64,000 bases of DNA from Diploptera punctata (GCA_030220185.1 JASPKZ010004202.1:248001-312000); one strand, 5' to 3'; positions 52,810 to 63,359 are shown, counted from the stretch's first letter. Made by a program: numbers and translations. The notes: a model not told the origin generated them from the sequence alone.

Positions 52810-53844
52810 ATGGCGACTCCGCAGATGAAAGCGCAAGCTGTTTTGTGGTATGCGGAGTTTAAATCAATCATTAGAGTTCAAAGGGAGTTCCGGCGTGTGT
52901 TTAACCGTGATGCTCCAACTGCTAGAAGCATAAAGAAGTGGCGTGATACATTATTAGCTACAGGATCTGTGTTGAAGAAGCATGGTGGTGGTCGCAGAGC
53001 ATCCGATGAAATGGTAGCAAATGTTCAAGCCGCATTTGAGCGAAGCCCCCGGAAGTCATTAAGAAGAGCTTCGCGGGAACTTCAAATACCAAAATCGACA
53101 TTACAACGGATTGTCCACAAACGCCTCAAACTGCACACATATAAAGTGCAGTTAGTGCAACGTCTGGAGCCGAATGACATGCCGAAACGAGTGGAATTCG
53201 CCAATACGATGCTGGACCGTCTCGGCGCTGATCCTGACTTCATGACCAAGATTTTCTTCTCGGACGAAGCCACTTTCCATTTGTCAGGCAAGGTAAACCG
53301 GCATAATGTGCGGATCTGGGGATCGGAGAATCCTCACGCTATTCAAGAGCATGTTCGTGATAGTCCGAAGATGAATGTTTGGTGCAGTTTGTCACATAAT
53401 AAGGTCATTGGACCGTTTTTCTTCGCCGAGAAAACTGTTCGTGGTACCACATATCTTGACATGCTGGAGCAGTTCTTCTTTCCACAAATTGAACAACTGC
53501 AGCCTAACATCGTTTTCCAGCAAGATGGTGCTCCTCCCCACTGGTCCAATGAAGTTCGTACGACTTTGGACAACATTTTCCCTGGCCGTTGGATTGGTAG
53601 GGGAGGACCAATCGCGTGGCCCCCGAGATCTCCCGATTTAACACCACTGGATTTCTTTCTCTAGGGCTATGTCAAAGATAAAGTTTACACCACCCCAGTC
53701 AAAGACCTTCGTGATCTTCGTGAGCGCATCATAGAGGCTATTGAGAACATTCCAGAAGACATACTCCAACGTACTTGGCAAGAAATTGTTCATCGCTTTG
53801 ATATCGTCACAGTGACTGCTGGGGCTCATATAGAGATGTGGTGA
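52810..53844 (+). pseudogene. mariner-family transposase, one premature stop
   Basis: ATG at 52810 opens a frame of 344 codons to TGA at 53842-53844. It is broken once, by TAG at 53662-53664, where the family normally has Trp (FFL-W-GYVKD), a single G-to-A type change. The N-terminal helix-turn-helix part (MKAQAVLWYAEF, NRDAPTARSIKKWRD) looks like the DUF4817-type domain. The linker PKSTLQRIVHKRLKLHTYK is the second helix-turn-helix. The DDE/D catalytic core has FFSDEATFHLSG (first D), QQDGAPPHWSN (second D) and SPDLTPLDFFL (third D). I count 41 residues between the second and third Asp, so DD41D. The truncated product would lack the last 60 residues. Confidence 0.9.
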
Positions 53845-53855
53845 TCTGGATATCA

Positions 53856-53963
53856 AAACTTGGTGAGTTTTTCTGTAATATGAACGTTGTTTTAAGTTTC
53901 TATCTTCAACCGTTTGCCAGTAACAAGCAATTGAAATTAGGTCCATTCAAGCGGTCCACCCTG
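53856..53963 (-). repeat. right 108-bp TIR
   Basis: Inverse of 52638-52745. Starts 11 bp after the ancestral transposase stop. Confidence 0.95.
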
Positions 53964-54185
53964 TACTTGTAATCTCCTTTCCTCCCTTAAAGTAAGAGTC
54001 CATGTTTCGCATCCATATAATATAACTGGTAGAATAATAGTTTTATATATTTTCAGTTTAACGTTTTTTTTTTAAACGAGTTGGGAGGACAAGAGTCTCT
54101 GTAATGTATAATAGCATGCATTTCCAGAATTGAGCCTATGTTTAATTTCTTTGTGCATCTCATTATTGTTTGTGATTAGTGTTCC
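53964..54185 (-). mobile_element. LINE-A, left part of the split copy
   Basis: TACTTGTAATCTCCTTTCCT onward, encoding the REERRLQV to KHRLNSGN portion on the minus strand with a T9 slippage run near 54065. Confidence 0.8.
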
Positions 54186-54689
54186 AAATAAAAATAAATA
54201 AATTTCCCTCAAAATATTTCTGCATCTCATTTCGCCAACTTCAAACGATAATCGGTGACGTTAATATGATCTCTGCATTAAGCGATGAAGTTCCATAAAC
54301 ACTAATAACTAAGGTCGCAAGGGAACTAAAACGTTTCATTTCGGGAGGAAGAGGGAACGAGAGAAAAGAATTCTTAGCACGTGCTAAAACACGATAGCCA
54401 ACAAAAAGAGGAACTAATTCTGCTGGGAGCGGAAGGTAATAACTCCTGATACTGTCTTAACCACTTCAAGTCTTTCTTCTTTTGTTTCTCCACAATGACT
54501 TAATCCCTGGAATACAATCCCTGCTAGATTTTTATGTGCGAATCCAACTTAGCATGGAAACGGGGAGCAAGAAAAAATAAATTTACGATATTGTTTCCCT
54601 CGCGATCTGATACTGAAGAGACCTCTACGTCATATTTTGTAGAGAGCAAAAGTAGCTTAAGTTCGCAGCTAACACAGCGCACTGATTAA
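54186..54689. other. no gene seen
   Basis: No coding motif or repeat recognised. Confidence 0.35.
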
Positions 54690-55680
54690 CGCTACAATTC
54701 TCCCAGTTATATTATATGGATGCGAAACATGGACTGTTACTTTAAGGGAGGAAAGGAGATTACGAGTATTTGAGAATAAAGTTCTTACAAAAAAATTTTG
54801 AACAGACAGGTGAATGATATTAATAAGCTGTTAGTTTATGCTGATGATGTAGTACTACTGGCCGATAGCGAGGAGATACTAAAGGACAACACGCACACAC
54901 TATTGAGTAACACTAAGAACTTAGGACTGGAACTAAATATCAATAAAACTAAATACATGGTCACACGTAGAAATACATTATATAATGGAAATGGACAGCT
55001 AATAACAAATAACGGATATTTTTAAGAAGTGGCTGAATTCAAATACCTAGGAACAATAATCACAAATAGGAATGAGATGCACAAAGAAATTAAACATAGA
55101 CTCAATTCTGGAAATGCGTGCTATTATGCATTGCAGAGACTTTTGATGTCCCAACTCCTTTCAAAAAATGTTAAACTGAAAATATATAAAACTATTATTC
55201 TACCAGTTATATTATATGGGTGCGAAACATGGACTCTTACTTTAAGGGAGGAAAGGAGATTACAAGTATTTGAGAATAAAGTTCTTAGGAAAATTTTTGG
55301 ACCAAAGAGAGATGAACAGACATGTGAATGGAGAAGACTACATAACAGTGAACTACATGGACTTTATACGAAGCCAGATAAAATAAGAACAGCTAAGTCT
55401 CGTAGACTGCGATGGGCAGGACATGTGGCACGAATGGGGAATGAAAGACGTGCATGGAAGCTTCTTGTAGGAAAATCAGAGGAAAACTTCCACTTGGTAG
55501 ACCAAGAATGAGGTGGAAGAATAACATTAACCATGATTTGAGGGAAGTAGATTATACAGGGGATGATTGGAAAACATTAGCTCAGGATAGGGATGTACGG
55601 AGAGCTTATGTCCGCGCGGCCATGAACCTACGGGTTCGATAGTGCCAGTGAGTTAGTTAGTTAGTTGGTTGGTTGGTTAG
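54690..55680 (+). mobile_element. LINE-A copy with YADD motif, two segments
   Basis: 54690-54815 is an ILPVILYGCETWTVTLREER fragment. From 54815 a longer copy begins: INKLLVYADDVVLLADSEEI (RT motif C region), LGLELNINKTKYMVTRRNTL, a stop at 55023-55025, then in the same frame EFKYLGTIITNRNEMHKEIK to RRLRWAGHVARMGNERRAW, and after a one-base shift near 55480 the C-terminus and a (TTAG)n/(TTGG)n tail. This is the most complete LINE-A in the window. Confidence 0.85.
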
Positions 55681-55686
55681 TTAGTA

Positions 55687-55935
55687 TGACAGTAAGACAA
55701 ATGTCAGAAAACTTTAAGGCCCAAACGGTCTGCGAACATAAACTGACCATCATAATCTTCACTGTTATATATTTCTATATGTTTAGTATGTGTGTGCGAA
55801 TGGTGTGTTTTATCTTAATGTTGTGTTGTCTCGGAGGAGGCATTGACATTGAGCTGATCACTTATTGGGGCAGGTCCTCAACGTCCTTGTGTAGTCAAAA
55901 AATATCTATGTGATCCACAGTTTAAAATCCCTGTC
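55687..55935 (+). mobile_element. SINE S1, distal part
   Basis: GTAAGACAAATGTCAGAAAA, AAGGCCCAAACGGTCTGCG, GTGTTGTCTCGGAGGAGGC, GAGCTGATCACTTA, ending CCACAGTTTAAAATCCCTGT. Confidence 0.7.
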
Positions 55936-55939
55936 CCGA

Positions 55940-56255
55940 CAGGTGTGCTACGTAAAAGTCGTCTCGGTTCACTTGTGGCTTTCCCGACTGGGATCACGGG
56001 TTCGAATCCTTACGGTACTGGATTACAGAGGTAGACGATCACGCAGCCAGTGTAGAGATGAAATGTGGTCAGCACACCGGGCCCCCAGCCGTTATATATG
56101 GTTTTCTGAACCTGGAGCATCTACTAATTGCATATACCCAAATTCCTCATGATACTGGGTGGGCACCGGTCCCATACTGGCCGAAATCCCATGACAAAAT
56201 TACTTCCCACATGTAAACCCGTAGCTCTGAGCCAAGGTTTCTTGCCTTAACGTAA
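55940..56255 (-). mobile_element. SINE S2, diverged
   Basis: GTATGGGACCGGTGCCCACC, GGGGGCCCGGTGTGCTGACC and a decayed head near 56250 (GTTAAGGCAAGAAACCTTGG). Confidence 0.6.
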
Positions 56256-56469
56256 GCAACATTTGAATTTTTTTTTTCAAAATTAAATAGTCTGTTGTTT
56301 TCTGAACATTTCTGTATATGATTTTTTATTGAACGCCAATTATAAGTGCGGTAACTATTTTTTTAATTGACAGCTGTCAGCCTGTAACATCGTTATACTT
56401 TAAAACTTGTTTTCTCGAATGTGAACATTTTCCAACATTTGCCCCATTATCTCAGGAACTATTAGAGAT

Positions 56470-56625
56470 AATCAATTGAGTTGGTGTTTACTTGATGAAA
56501 AGCCATATATATTAATTAAATAAAAATAAAACCTAGTTTTATTTGATTTTCATATTTATTATATAATAAATAATTAAATAAAAATAAAACCTAGTTTTAT
56601 TTGATTTTCATATTTATTATTTAAT
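56470..56625 (-). repeat. dispersed repeat with 58-bp tandem duplication
   Basis: Inverse match to 8540-8625. The block AAATAAAAATAAAACCTAGT to TTTCATATTTATTAT occurs twice in tandem (56519 and 56577). Confidence 0.6.
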
Positions 56626-56799
56626 TAATGCTATTAGAGATATTTACATGACATTTTTACAGGCAGTAAACCTAGTTGTACTAAAGGTGTGAAACCACAA
56701 TCGTGATGATCTCTTGTATAAATCCTCGCATGTTTTTTTAAAAGATGTTTTTAAATAAAAAGAAGAGACCAGTTACAAAAATAGATATGTGTATATAGG

Positions 56800-56842
<43 letters not shown>
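56800..56842 (+). repeat. (TA)n microsatellite
   Basis: About 20 TA units. Confidence 0.9.
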
Positions 56843-56845
<3 letters not shown>

Positions 56846-56849
56846 CTAT

Positions 56850-57180
56850 ATATCAGAACTCAGGATGATCGTCATATTACAGCCACGGAGATGAAATTTC
56901 TGCGACGAACTGCAGGTTATAGCCTTCTAGACCACCAAAGAAATTCAACAATAGCCAGAGAGTTAAACATCGTACCTATATCTGAATACCTCCAAGAATA
57001 TAGAAACAATTGGCTAGCCCATATTCAGCGCATGGATCGTCACAGAATACCAAAACAAATTCTTCACTACGTTCCTCGAGGCAGAAGATCTGTGGGTCGA
57101 CCTTTTCGGAGATGGCGGGAGACCGTAACGGGCCACTGGGCCTAATACTTGAAAGGACGATGATGATGATGATATATATA
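56850..57180 (+). mobile_element. LINE C-terminal fragment with GAT tail
   Basis: The frame to 57145 encodes ATEMKFLRRTAGYSLLDHQR, SEYLQEYRNNWLAHIQRMDR and YVPRGRRSVGRPFRRWRE, then a stop and (GAT)n plus (TA)n. It is an intact C-terminal module of a LINE related to 51060. Confidence 0.75.
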
Positions 57181-57349
57181 TATATATATAGGACATCAAT
57201 ATTTAGATACAAGTTTGACAACGGTTCAGTGATCTTTACAAACCTCATTTAATTTGATGTAAAAATTTAATTACAATCCATCCAGTAGTTCCTGAGAAAA
57301 TGGGTCTCAAATGAATATGTTTTCACATTGATGGGATAGGGCCTACCGT

Positions 57350-57735
57350 CTCACCTTGCCCTATGGGCTATGGCGCGGGACAAATCGGTGAAATAGTTTT
57401 TTCAGTCCATAAAGTAGAGATTCACAGACGTTCGTTTTAATAAATAAATAAAAATCCTCAACTCGTGTCCAACTCAGAGTCGGGATGAGATGATACGTCT
57501 TTAAACAACAAGGGTGCCGGCCAACCACTCCTGACGCACCGTGACAGAAAATGCACGAAATGAATGAAATGATGGAACGAGATTTGTGGTAGGAGAAACG
57601 GGGGGAAACCCCGAATAAAACCTGCCCAAGCTCCGTTTCGTCTACCACGAAACCTACTTGGAATGACCGAAACTCGATCTCGTGACCCCAGCGGTGAGAG
57701 ACGAGCGTCTAACCGCTTGCCCTATGAAGCCGCCA
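57350..57735 (-). mobile_element. tRNA-derived SINE, fifth type
   Basis: Minus-strand head GGCGGCTTCATAGGGCAAGC, GGTTAGACGCTCGTCTCTC and GGGGTCACGAGATCGAGTTT has A/B-box character. The body runs through GGTTTCGTGGTAGACGAAAC to CCCGCGCCATAGCCCATAGG. Only one copy in the window, so the family status is inferred. Confidence 0.45.
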
Positions 57736-57739
57736 CATA

Positions 57740-58500
57740 TACAATATAAAGGTAATAGAAGAATATCATAAATGGGGATTAATTTTGAACATGAAGAAAA
57801 CAAAATTTATCAAATGGTGAACCAGAACAAAATTTAATTTTGGAGTCTGGAGAAACAATAAAATCTTGTAGTGAGATCACATATTTAGGAATTAAAATAA
57901 ATAAAAATGGGAGTTATGAAGAGGAAATAAGAAATAGAAATAATAAAGGTAATTTTGCAATTACTTGCCTCAATGGAATATTGTGAGATAAAAATATAAG
58001 TAATAAGAATAAAATGAATATATATCATACAATTGTTAAAAGCATCATTACTTATGGAGCAGAACTTTGGCCATTAACAACAAAAACAAATAAGTATCTT
58101 TTGGCAACGGAAATGGATTTTATACGAAGGGCAGCAAGAATTTCTAGAAGAAGAAAAAATTGGAAACTCAGTTATAAGGGAGAAAATGAAGATTGAAGAC
58201 ACTATTTTAGATTATATTAAAACTCAGCAATTAAGATGGTACGGACATGTCCAGCGAATGGAAGAGGATCGGTTACCAAAATCTGTTTTGGAATGGAAAC
58301 CTGAGGGAAGACGAGGCAGAGGAAGACCTAAAACTTCCTGGAGTCGGGGAATATATTTATACATGAAGGAGAAACATCTACAACCAGGAGATTGGATGGA
58401 CCGACAACATTGGCTATTAGGAATCGGACGATGTCAAAGACATTAATCAACCGATGATCTATCTATAAATATTTCTGATATTAATTTGTTAATATCGACA
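57740..58500 (+). mobile_element. LINE RT-distal region
   Basis: After frame breaks (57800-58010: SCSEITYLGIKINKNGSYEE) the plus strand encodes YHTIVKSIITYGAELWPLTT, then from 58186 an open frame with KTQQLRWYGHVQRMEEDRLP, EWKPEGRRGRGRPKTSWSRG and DWMDRQHWLLGIGRCQRH. Same family as 10685-10960. No RT core. Confidence 0.75.
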
Positions 58501-59149
58501 ATGCTATCTCCAGATAACCGTTGAGAGTACAAGGATTGATGTCAACTTCATCATTTTTAAAAACAAGCACGTGACTTGTGCCGTTACTCCACTGTACACG
58601 TCACACATTGCTGGGGAGCGATAGCTTCTAATTTCTAGCACTAATCCCTCTGACTCCGGATTTTTTATGGTTCTAAAGAGAAATTTACGATATATAAGGT
58701 GACTAGCAGAAACAGACTTACTTAAGTCACTTTATCCCAGCAAAATTATGATTTCCTTTCATACCTGACAGGGGTTTATTTACAAAACCAAACACTGTAT
58801 TGCTGAGATTCTGGTAATTGCACAAGATCGAACTGATAACAATTATTTTATTTTTGAAAACAGATGACTTCTGTACGTCCTAGATCCAAATTGTACGTCA
58901 TTGGTGTTACATAAATTCACAAAACAATGCGTTTTAAATCTAACTACTTGTAAATTGGAAGAATAAATTATAACACCGCCTAATCTATTTATAAACATAT
59001 TTAATCGGGAAGTATTACTGGGAATTAAAGCAAAGGAATCAAATATCGCAGTGACTTTCTTTATTTTCCATTATTTATCATCGCTTTAACAATAATGGTC
59101 TTATCGTGGAAGTTTAAATAAGTTATAACTTAGCAATGGTTATTGCTAT
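58501..59149. other. no gene seen
   Basis: AT-rich, without coding motif or clear repeat. Confidence 0.35.
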
Positions 59150-59300
59150 GAGTATTAACTCATGCCCCAAATGGGAGTCAATGATCAATCACGTTTCAAT
59201 GAATTTTGTTTTACAACCAATGACAGTCGTGTTTCACCTCGCTCTTTATCGATTACTCTTTATCAGCTCCTGCTTTTGTGATAATGAAAGCTTCTCCTTT
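59150..59300 (-). repeat. inverse copy of the 34990-36430 repeat
   Basis: ACTCATGCCCCAAATGGGAG, TCAATGATCAATCACGTTTC, CAACCAATGACAGTCGTGTT. Confidence 0.6.
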
Positions 59301-59313
59301 TTTTCTTTTTTTC

Positions 59314-59317
<4 letters not shown>

Positions 59318-59362
<45 letters not shown>
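59318..59362 (+). repeat. (TA)n microsatellite
   Basis: About 21 TA units. Confidence 0.9.
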
Positions 59363-59364
<2 letters not shown>

Positions 59365-59829
59365 ACTTTCCTCATTAGAGGATTGCCTCAAGGACAAAGT
59401 GATACAGACAATTAATTTTTGGAATTGATCAAATACATTTTGTAAATGAATTTAAAAAAATTCAAATTGTAGGCCTGATTGAAGTATACATACTATAAAG
59501 TAGAAATTTTGTAAATATGGTTTCTTAAAATTAAAATTGATCCTCTAATGGCCGCGATGGCAATTCTAGAAAGATACACCGTGTCCAAATCTAAGGAATT
59601 CCAAAATTTGGCTAAGAATCCTGGTATAGTACCTCTTGCCCCGATCATCAATCCTGTGACAGTTAATACTATCTAGTTGGTATTTATCTTTGTAATAGTC
59701 AATTGTTGGCTCATATATGACTTTCTTTTCAGAGTCAACTTCCTCAGGTTGGCCACTGTGAGTCTCAAAACGAATTGTGGGATCTAATATCATACCAGTT
59801 TTAGAAGAGCATTATTTTTCTCCAAAAGA

Positions 59830-60090
59830 GAAAAAAAAAATTCTCCAAACAGTTAAGTCTCGTAGACTGCGATGGGCAGGACATATTGCACGTATGGGGA
59901 ATGAAAGACTTGCATGGAAACTTCTTGTAGGAAAGCCAGACGGAAAACACCCAGTTGGTAGACCAAGAATGAGGTGGGAGAATAACGTTAACTATGATTT
60001 GGGGGAAGTAGATTGTACGGGGAATGATTGGAAAACATTGGCTCATGAACCTATGGGTTCGATAGTGCCAGTGAGTAAGTAAGTTATGTT
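59830..60090 (+). mobile_element. LINE-A 3' end with tail
   Basis: Open from TVKSRRLRWAGHIARMGNER to CTGNDWKTLAHEPMGS, with a 40-bp deletion before the terminus and an (AAGT)n tail. Confidence 0.8.
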
Positions 60091-60217
60091 TCTCCAACAA
60101 ATACATTGAATATAGCAAATAATGAACAGATTCTTTGATTTTACTGAGTTGTTTACTAAAAAAATTAATTAACCCGTAATATTGATTATAATATACAGTT
60201 TGATGTGTTTCATTATG

Positions 60218-60310
60218 TCCACCGCTGTGGTCTCGAGATAGCGTGCTGCCTTGTCACGCAGCGGGCCCGGGTTCGATCCCCGGTCGGGACAAAGTTTCCT
60301 GGGTGATGGT
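60218..60310 (+). mobile_element. SINE S1 head only
   Basis: TCCACCGCTGTGGTCTCGAG and GCGTGCTGCCTTGTCACGC with a perfect B box GGGTTCGATCCCCGG. Truncated after CTGGGTGATGG. Confidence 0.75.
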
Positions 60311-60319
60311 TTAGAGCGA

Positions 60320-60440
60320 TTTACAATTTATCTAGAGAATTTGAAAATCAAGAGTGGCATTTGTTAGGACTATTTAACGAATAAAATTAAGCTGTTTACT
60401 CACAAATCATTGTTTTAATATAGTTATTTTAAAATATCTT
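60320..60440 (+). repeat. copy of the 34990-36430 repeat
   Basis: CAATTTATCTAGAGAATTTG, GGCATTTGTTAGGACTATTT, AAGCTGTTTACTCACAAATC. Confidence 0.6.
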
Positions 60441-60484
60441 CTTCCTTCCAAGTATTAGGCGAAGGCCTGTTACGATCCTATAGA

Positions 60485-60620
60485 AAATTTTGCCTACGCA
60501 TTTCCAGAATTGAGTCTATGTTTAATTTCTTTGTGCATCTCATTCCTGTTTGTGATTATTGTTCCTAGGTATTTGAATTCAGCCACTTCCTCAATTTCCC
60601 TCATTTATAATTACAATATT
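60485..60620 (-). mobile_element. LINE-A fragment
   Basis: Inverse of EFKYLGTIITNRNEMHKEIK to LNSGNA. Confidence 0.65.
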
Positions 60621-60647
60621 AATATAAGAATGACAATTAATAGATGT

Positions 60648-60755
60648 ACAACCCTTGAGGATGCCGGACGCAGTCTCTGGCGAAACGTCGGGGAACTACA
60701 AGCCTGAATACCACGGCCAACAGCCCGGAAATTTTCTACAAGATCATCGCATTAT
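60648..60755 (+). repeat. Penelope-like end (tentative)
   Basis: Encodes TTLEDAGRSLWRNVGELQA, followed by ACCACGGCCAACAGCCCGGA; shares motifs with 19258-19410. Confidence 0.4.
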
Positions 60756-60769
60756 TTTTTGTCTTTCAG

Positions 60770-60965
60770 CTCAGATATGTCAACAAGATCGGGATAAGTA
60801 GATTCCCCGGCAAAACTGGGTAATCAGCACGGGGTATTTATAAATAATTATGATATAAATGTAGGATATATTTAGTTTTCCTTTTACTTATTCAATATAC
60901 ATAAAAACACAGTAATTTTCATTTATTTAGGCGTAGGAGCACACGCTAGATATTCGCCAGTAATT
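60770..60965 (-). repeat. Helitron-like repeat end (tentative)
   Basis: GGGATAAGTAGATTCCCCGG, TGGGTAATCAGCACGGGGTA, GGCGTAGGAGCACACGC and TTCGCCAG: inverse of the right part of 43360-44230. Confidence 0.5.
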
Positions 60966-61524
60966 TTATAAAAATGTATTTCTGTATTGCTTTGAGTCTA
61001 TTAATAAAACAGCCAGTAGCCGAGAGTGGAGTTTTGTTTTATTTGGAGTTAAACAGCGCTAAATCTGAATGGTCGATGATGGAAGCAGCACAATAGGATT
61101 CATTTCCATCTGATAGTCTACATTTGTAGACAATACTACATTAACCGATCAGGCTAACTCTGCACGCTTCTCTCTCTGCCATAATCGTGATGTACAGTGT
61201 TTTTATCACAAACTTTGCAGTTCCGGGTATTTCAAAGCTGAAGGTATCCTCATTCTTAATTCGTGAGACCTGCTACAACAAATGTGGACTCTCCATTCAT
61301 TGTTTTAGCATTTATAAGCCCTGCCTCGTCTCCCCCCCCCCCGCCCTGCGCTGCCACACGGTTCAATTCTCATAGGGATGGTTCAAACCATCCATTGTCT
61401 TCTTCCACCTCCTATCTCTGCAGTTTCAAGAACTCGCTGTATTCAGGAAAATCTCCTAATATATAAGCGGATATCAGCTCCTCGAATTATTATCGAAAAG
61501 GAATTATTATGCACGATGGAGAAG
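60966..61524. other. no gene seen
   Basis: Short frames at 61187-61466 have no motif. A C10 run lies near 61331. Confidence 0.35.
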
Positions 61525-61870
61525 AATTGACAGTTAAGTTTCGTAGACTGCGATGGGCAGGGCATGTTTGCACATATGGGGAATGAAAGACGTGCATGGA
61601 AGCTTCTTGTAGGAAAGCCAGAGGGAAAACGCCCAGTTGGTAGACCAAGAATGAGGTGGGAGAACAACATTAACTATGATTTGAGGGAAGCAGATTATAC
61701 AGTGAATGATTGGAAAGCATTAGCCCAGGATAAGGATGTATGGAAAGCTTATGTCCGTGCGGCCATGAACAACCTACGGATTCGATAGTGCCAGTAAGTA
61801 AGTAAGTAAGTAATTAAGTAATTAAGTAAGTAATTAAGTAATTAAGTAAGTAAGTAAGTAAGTAATTAAG
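61525..61870 (+). mobile_element. LINE-A 3' end with long AAGT tail
   Basis: After one indel near 61568, the frame MGNERRAWKLLVGKPEGKRP to RAAMNNLRIR is open. The tail of TAAG/TAAT units extends from 61793 to about 61917, the longest in the window. Confidence 0.85.
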
Positions 61871-61917
61871 TAATTAATTAAGTAATTAAGTAAGTAATTA
61901 AGTAAGTAAATAAGTTA

Positions 61918-62127
61918 TTAAAATTCATCGCAGAACATATTGTTTAAACAACTCACCTCATAGGATTCATGCTTCCATGATATCGCGATTTCAAACATAG
62001 TCATGTTCATCGTCAGCCATAACTCCGACATGACGATGAACATGATTATGTTTGAAATCGCGATATCATGGAAGCATGAATCCTATGAGGTGAGTTGTTT
62101 AAACAATATGTTCTCCGATGAATTTTA
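61918..62127. repeat. foldback element in the LINE tail
   Basis: Arms 61918-62015 and 62031-62127 are near-perfect inverse copies of about 98 bp around a 15-bp loop (GCCATAACTCCGACA). There is no coding capacity. It sits between the AAGT tail and a further short AAGT stretch at 62170-62205. Confidence 0.85.
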
Positions 62128-62164
62128 ATGATTATACCTCATAATGTTTACTTCCCAACATTAA

Positions 62165-62345
62165 TTAAATATAAGTAAATAAGTAATTAAGTAAGTCAGT
62201 AAGTAAGGAGAAGAATTGTGCACTAATGGGGAATGAAAGAAGGGCATGGAAACGTTTCGTACGAAAGCCAGAGGGAAAACTTCCAGTTTGTAGGCCAAGA
62301 ATAACATGAGAGAATATGAATGTAGTAACAAATGAACAAATAAAG
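62165..62345 (+). mobile_element. LINE-A fragment
   Basis: AAGT stretch, then GGGAATGAAAGAAGGGCATG, CGAAAGCCAGAGGGAAAACT and GGCCAAGAATAACATGAGAG. Confidence 0.65.
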
Positions 62346-62364
62346 AAATGCATCTAAACTTTTT

Positions 62365-62660
62365 GTGGGAGCACGCAGTAGCGTAGTGGTTAAGGCACTG
62401 CGCTACAAGCCGGAAGGTCGAGGGTTCGAGTCCCGGTGGGGTCAGGATTTTTAAACGACCCAAACCTTCTGGCGGCACTATGGTCCTGGGGTCGAATCAG
62501 CCTCTAACGGAAATAAGTAACAGACGCTTGTTCTGGGGGAAAGGCGCCGTCACGCAGGGCTGACAACCCGGCTGACATCAAGTGCCGATTGTCCAGAAAA
62601 ACTGGGAGTCTTAACCCCCCACTACCCGAAGGGCCTCCTCAGGCCTGTAGTGGGATTACT
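62365..62660 (+). mobile_element. SINE S3
   Basis: GCACGCAGTAGCGTAGTGGT head, GAGGGTTCGAGTCCCGG B box, CTGGCGGCACTATGGTCC, GTCACGCAGGGCTGACAAC. Second copy of 33294-33575. Confidence 0.8.
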
Positions 62661-62679
62661 TTACTTTTATTAAACTTTT

Positions 62680-63315
62680 TGTAGGGAAATCATAGAGATA
62701 ACATCCAGTTGGTAGACCAAGAATGAGGTAGGAGAATTTATTACACGAATTGGGAATGAGAAAGGGACATGGAAACTTTCTATAGGGGAATATGTGACTA
62801 GAATTCGGAATGCAAGAGGAAAACGGAAACTTTTGTAGGGAAACTAGAGGGAAACCTCGAAGTTGGTAGGCCAAGAATGAGGTGGGAGAATATGTGGCAC
62901 GAATTGGGAATCAAAGAGGGGCATGGAAACATGTAGGGAAACTGAAGGGAAATCTCGAAGTTGGTAGGCGAAAAATGATGTGGGAGAATATGTGGCACGA
63001 ATTGGGAATGAAAGAGGGGCATTGAATTTTTTGCAGGAAAGCTAAAGGAAAACTCGAAGTAGGTAGGCCAAGAATGAGGTAGGAGAATATATGGCAAGAA
63101 TTGGGAATGAAAGAACGGCATTGTAAAAACCAGAAGGAAAAAGCCAACTTGTTAGACCAAGAATGTGGTGGGAGAATAACAAACTAAGATTTGAGGGAGG
63201 TAGATTATAAAGGGAATGATTGGAAAACATTAGCTCAAGATAGGGATGTATGGAGAGCTTATGTCCGTGCGGTCATTAACCTATAAGTTCGGTAATGCCA
63301 GTGAGGTAGTTAGAT
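62680..63315 (+). mobile_element. LINE-A with ~99-bp internal tandem repeats
   Basis: The LINE-A segment from GAATTGGGAATGAAAGAG through AGTTGGTAGGCCAAGAATGA to GGTGGGAGAATATGTGGCAC (protein ARMGNER...RPRMRWEN) is repeated in tandem. Units start at about 62748 (shortened), 62801, 62901, 62999 and 63098. The unique C-terminus (DLREVDYKGNDWKTLAQDRD) and terminus follow to 63310. Each unit is about 33 codons. Confidence 0.8.
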
Positions 63316-63359
63316 TTAGTTAGTGGCATAACATAAAACAATCTAACCCAGCGTTGCAT

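Larger units (their letters stand above)
52638..53963 (+). mobile_element. Tc1/mariner-family transposon, complete ends
   Basis: A 1326-bp element flanked by the TA target duplication at 52636-52637 and 53964-53965. Both ends begin CAGGGTGGACCGCT. Terminal inverted repeats are 108 bp (52638-52745 and 53856-53963) with two or three mismatches. One transposase frame fills the interior. The nearly identical ends and a single lesion in the gene indicate a recent insertion. Confidence 0.95.
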
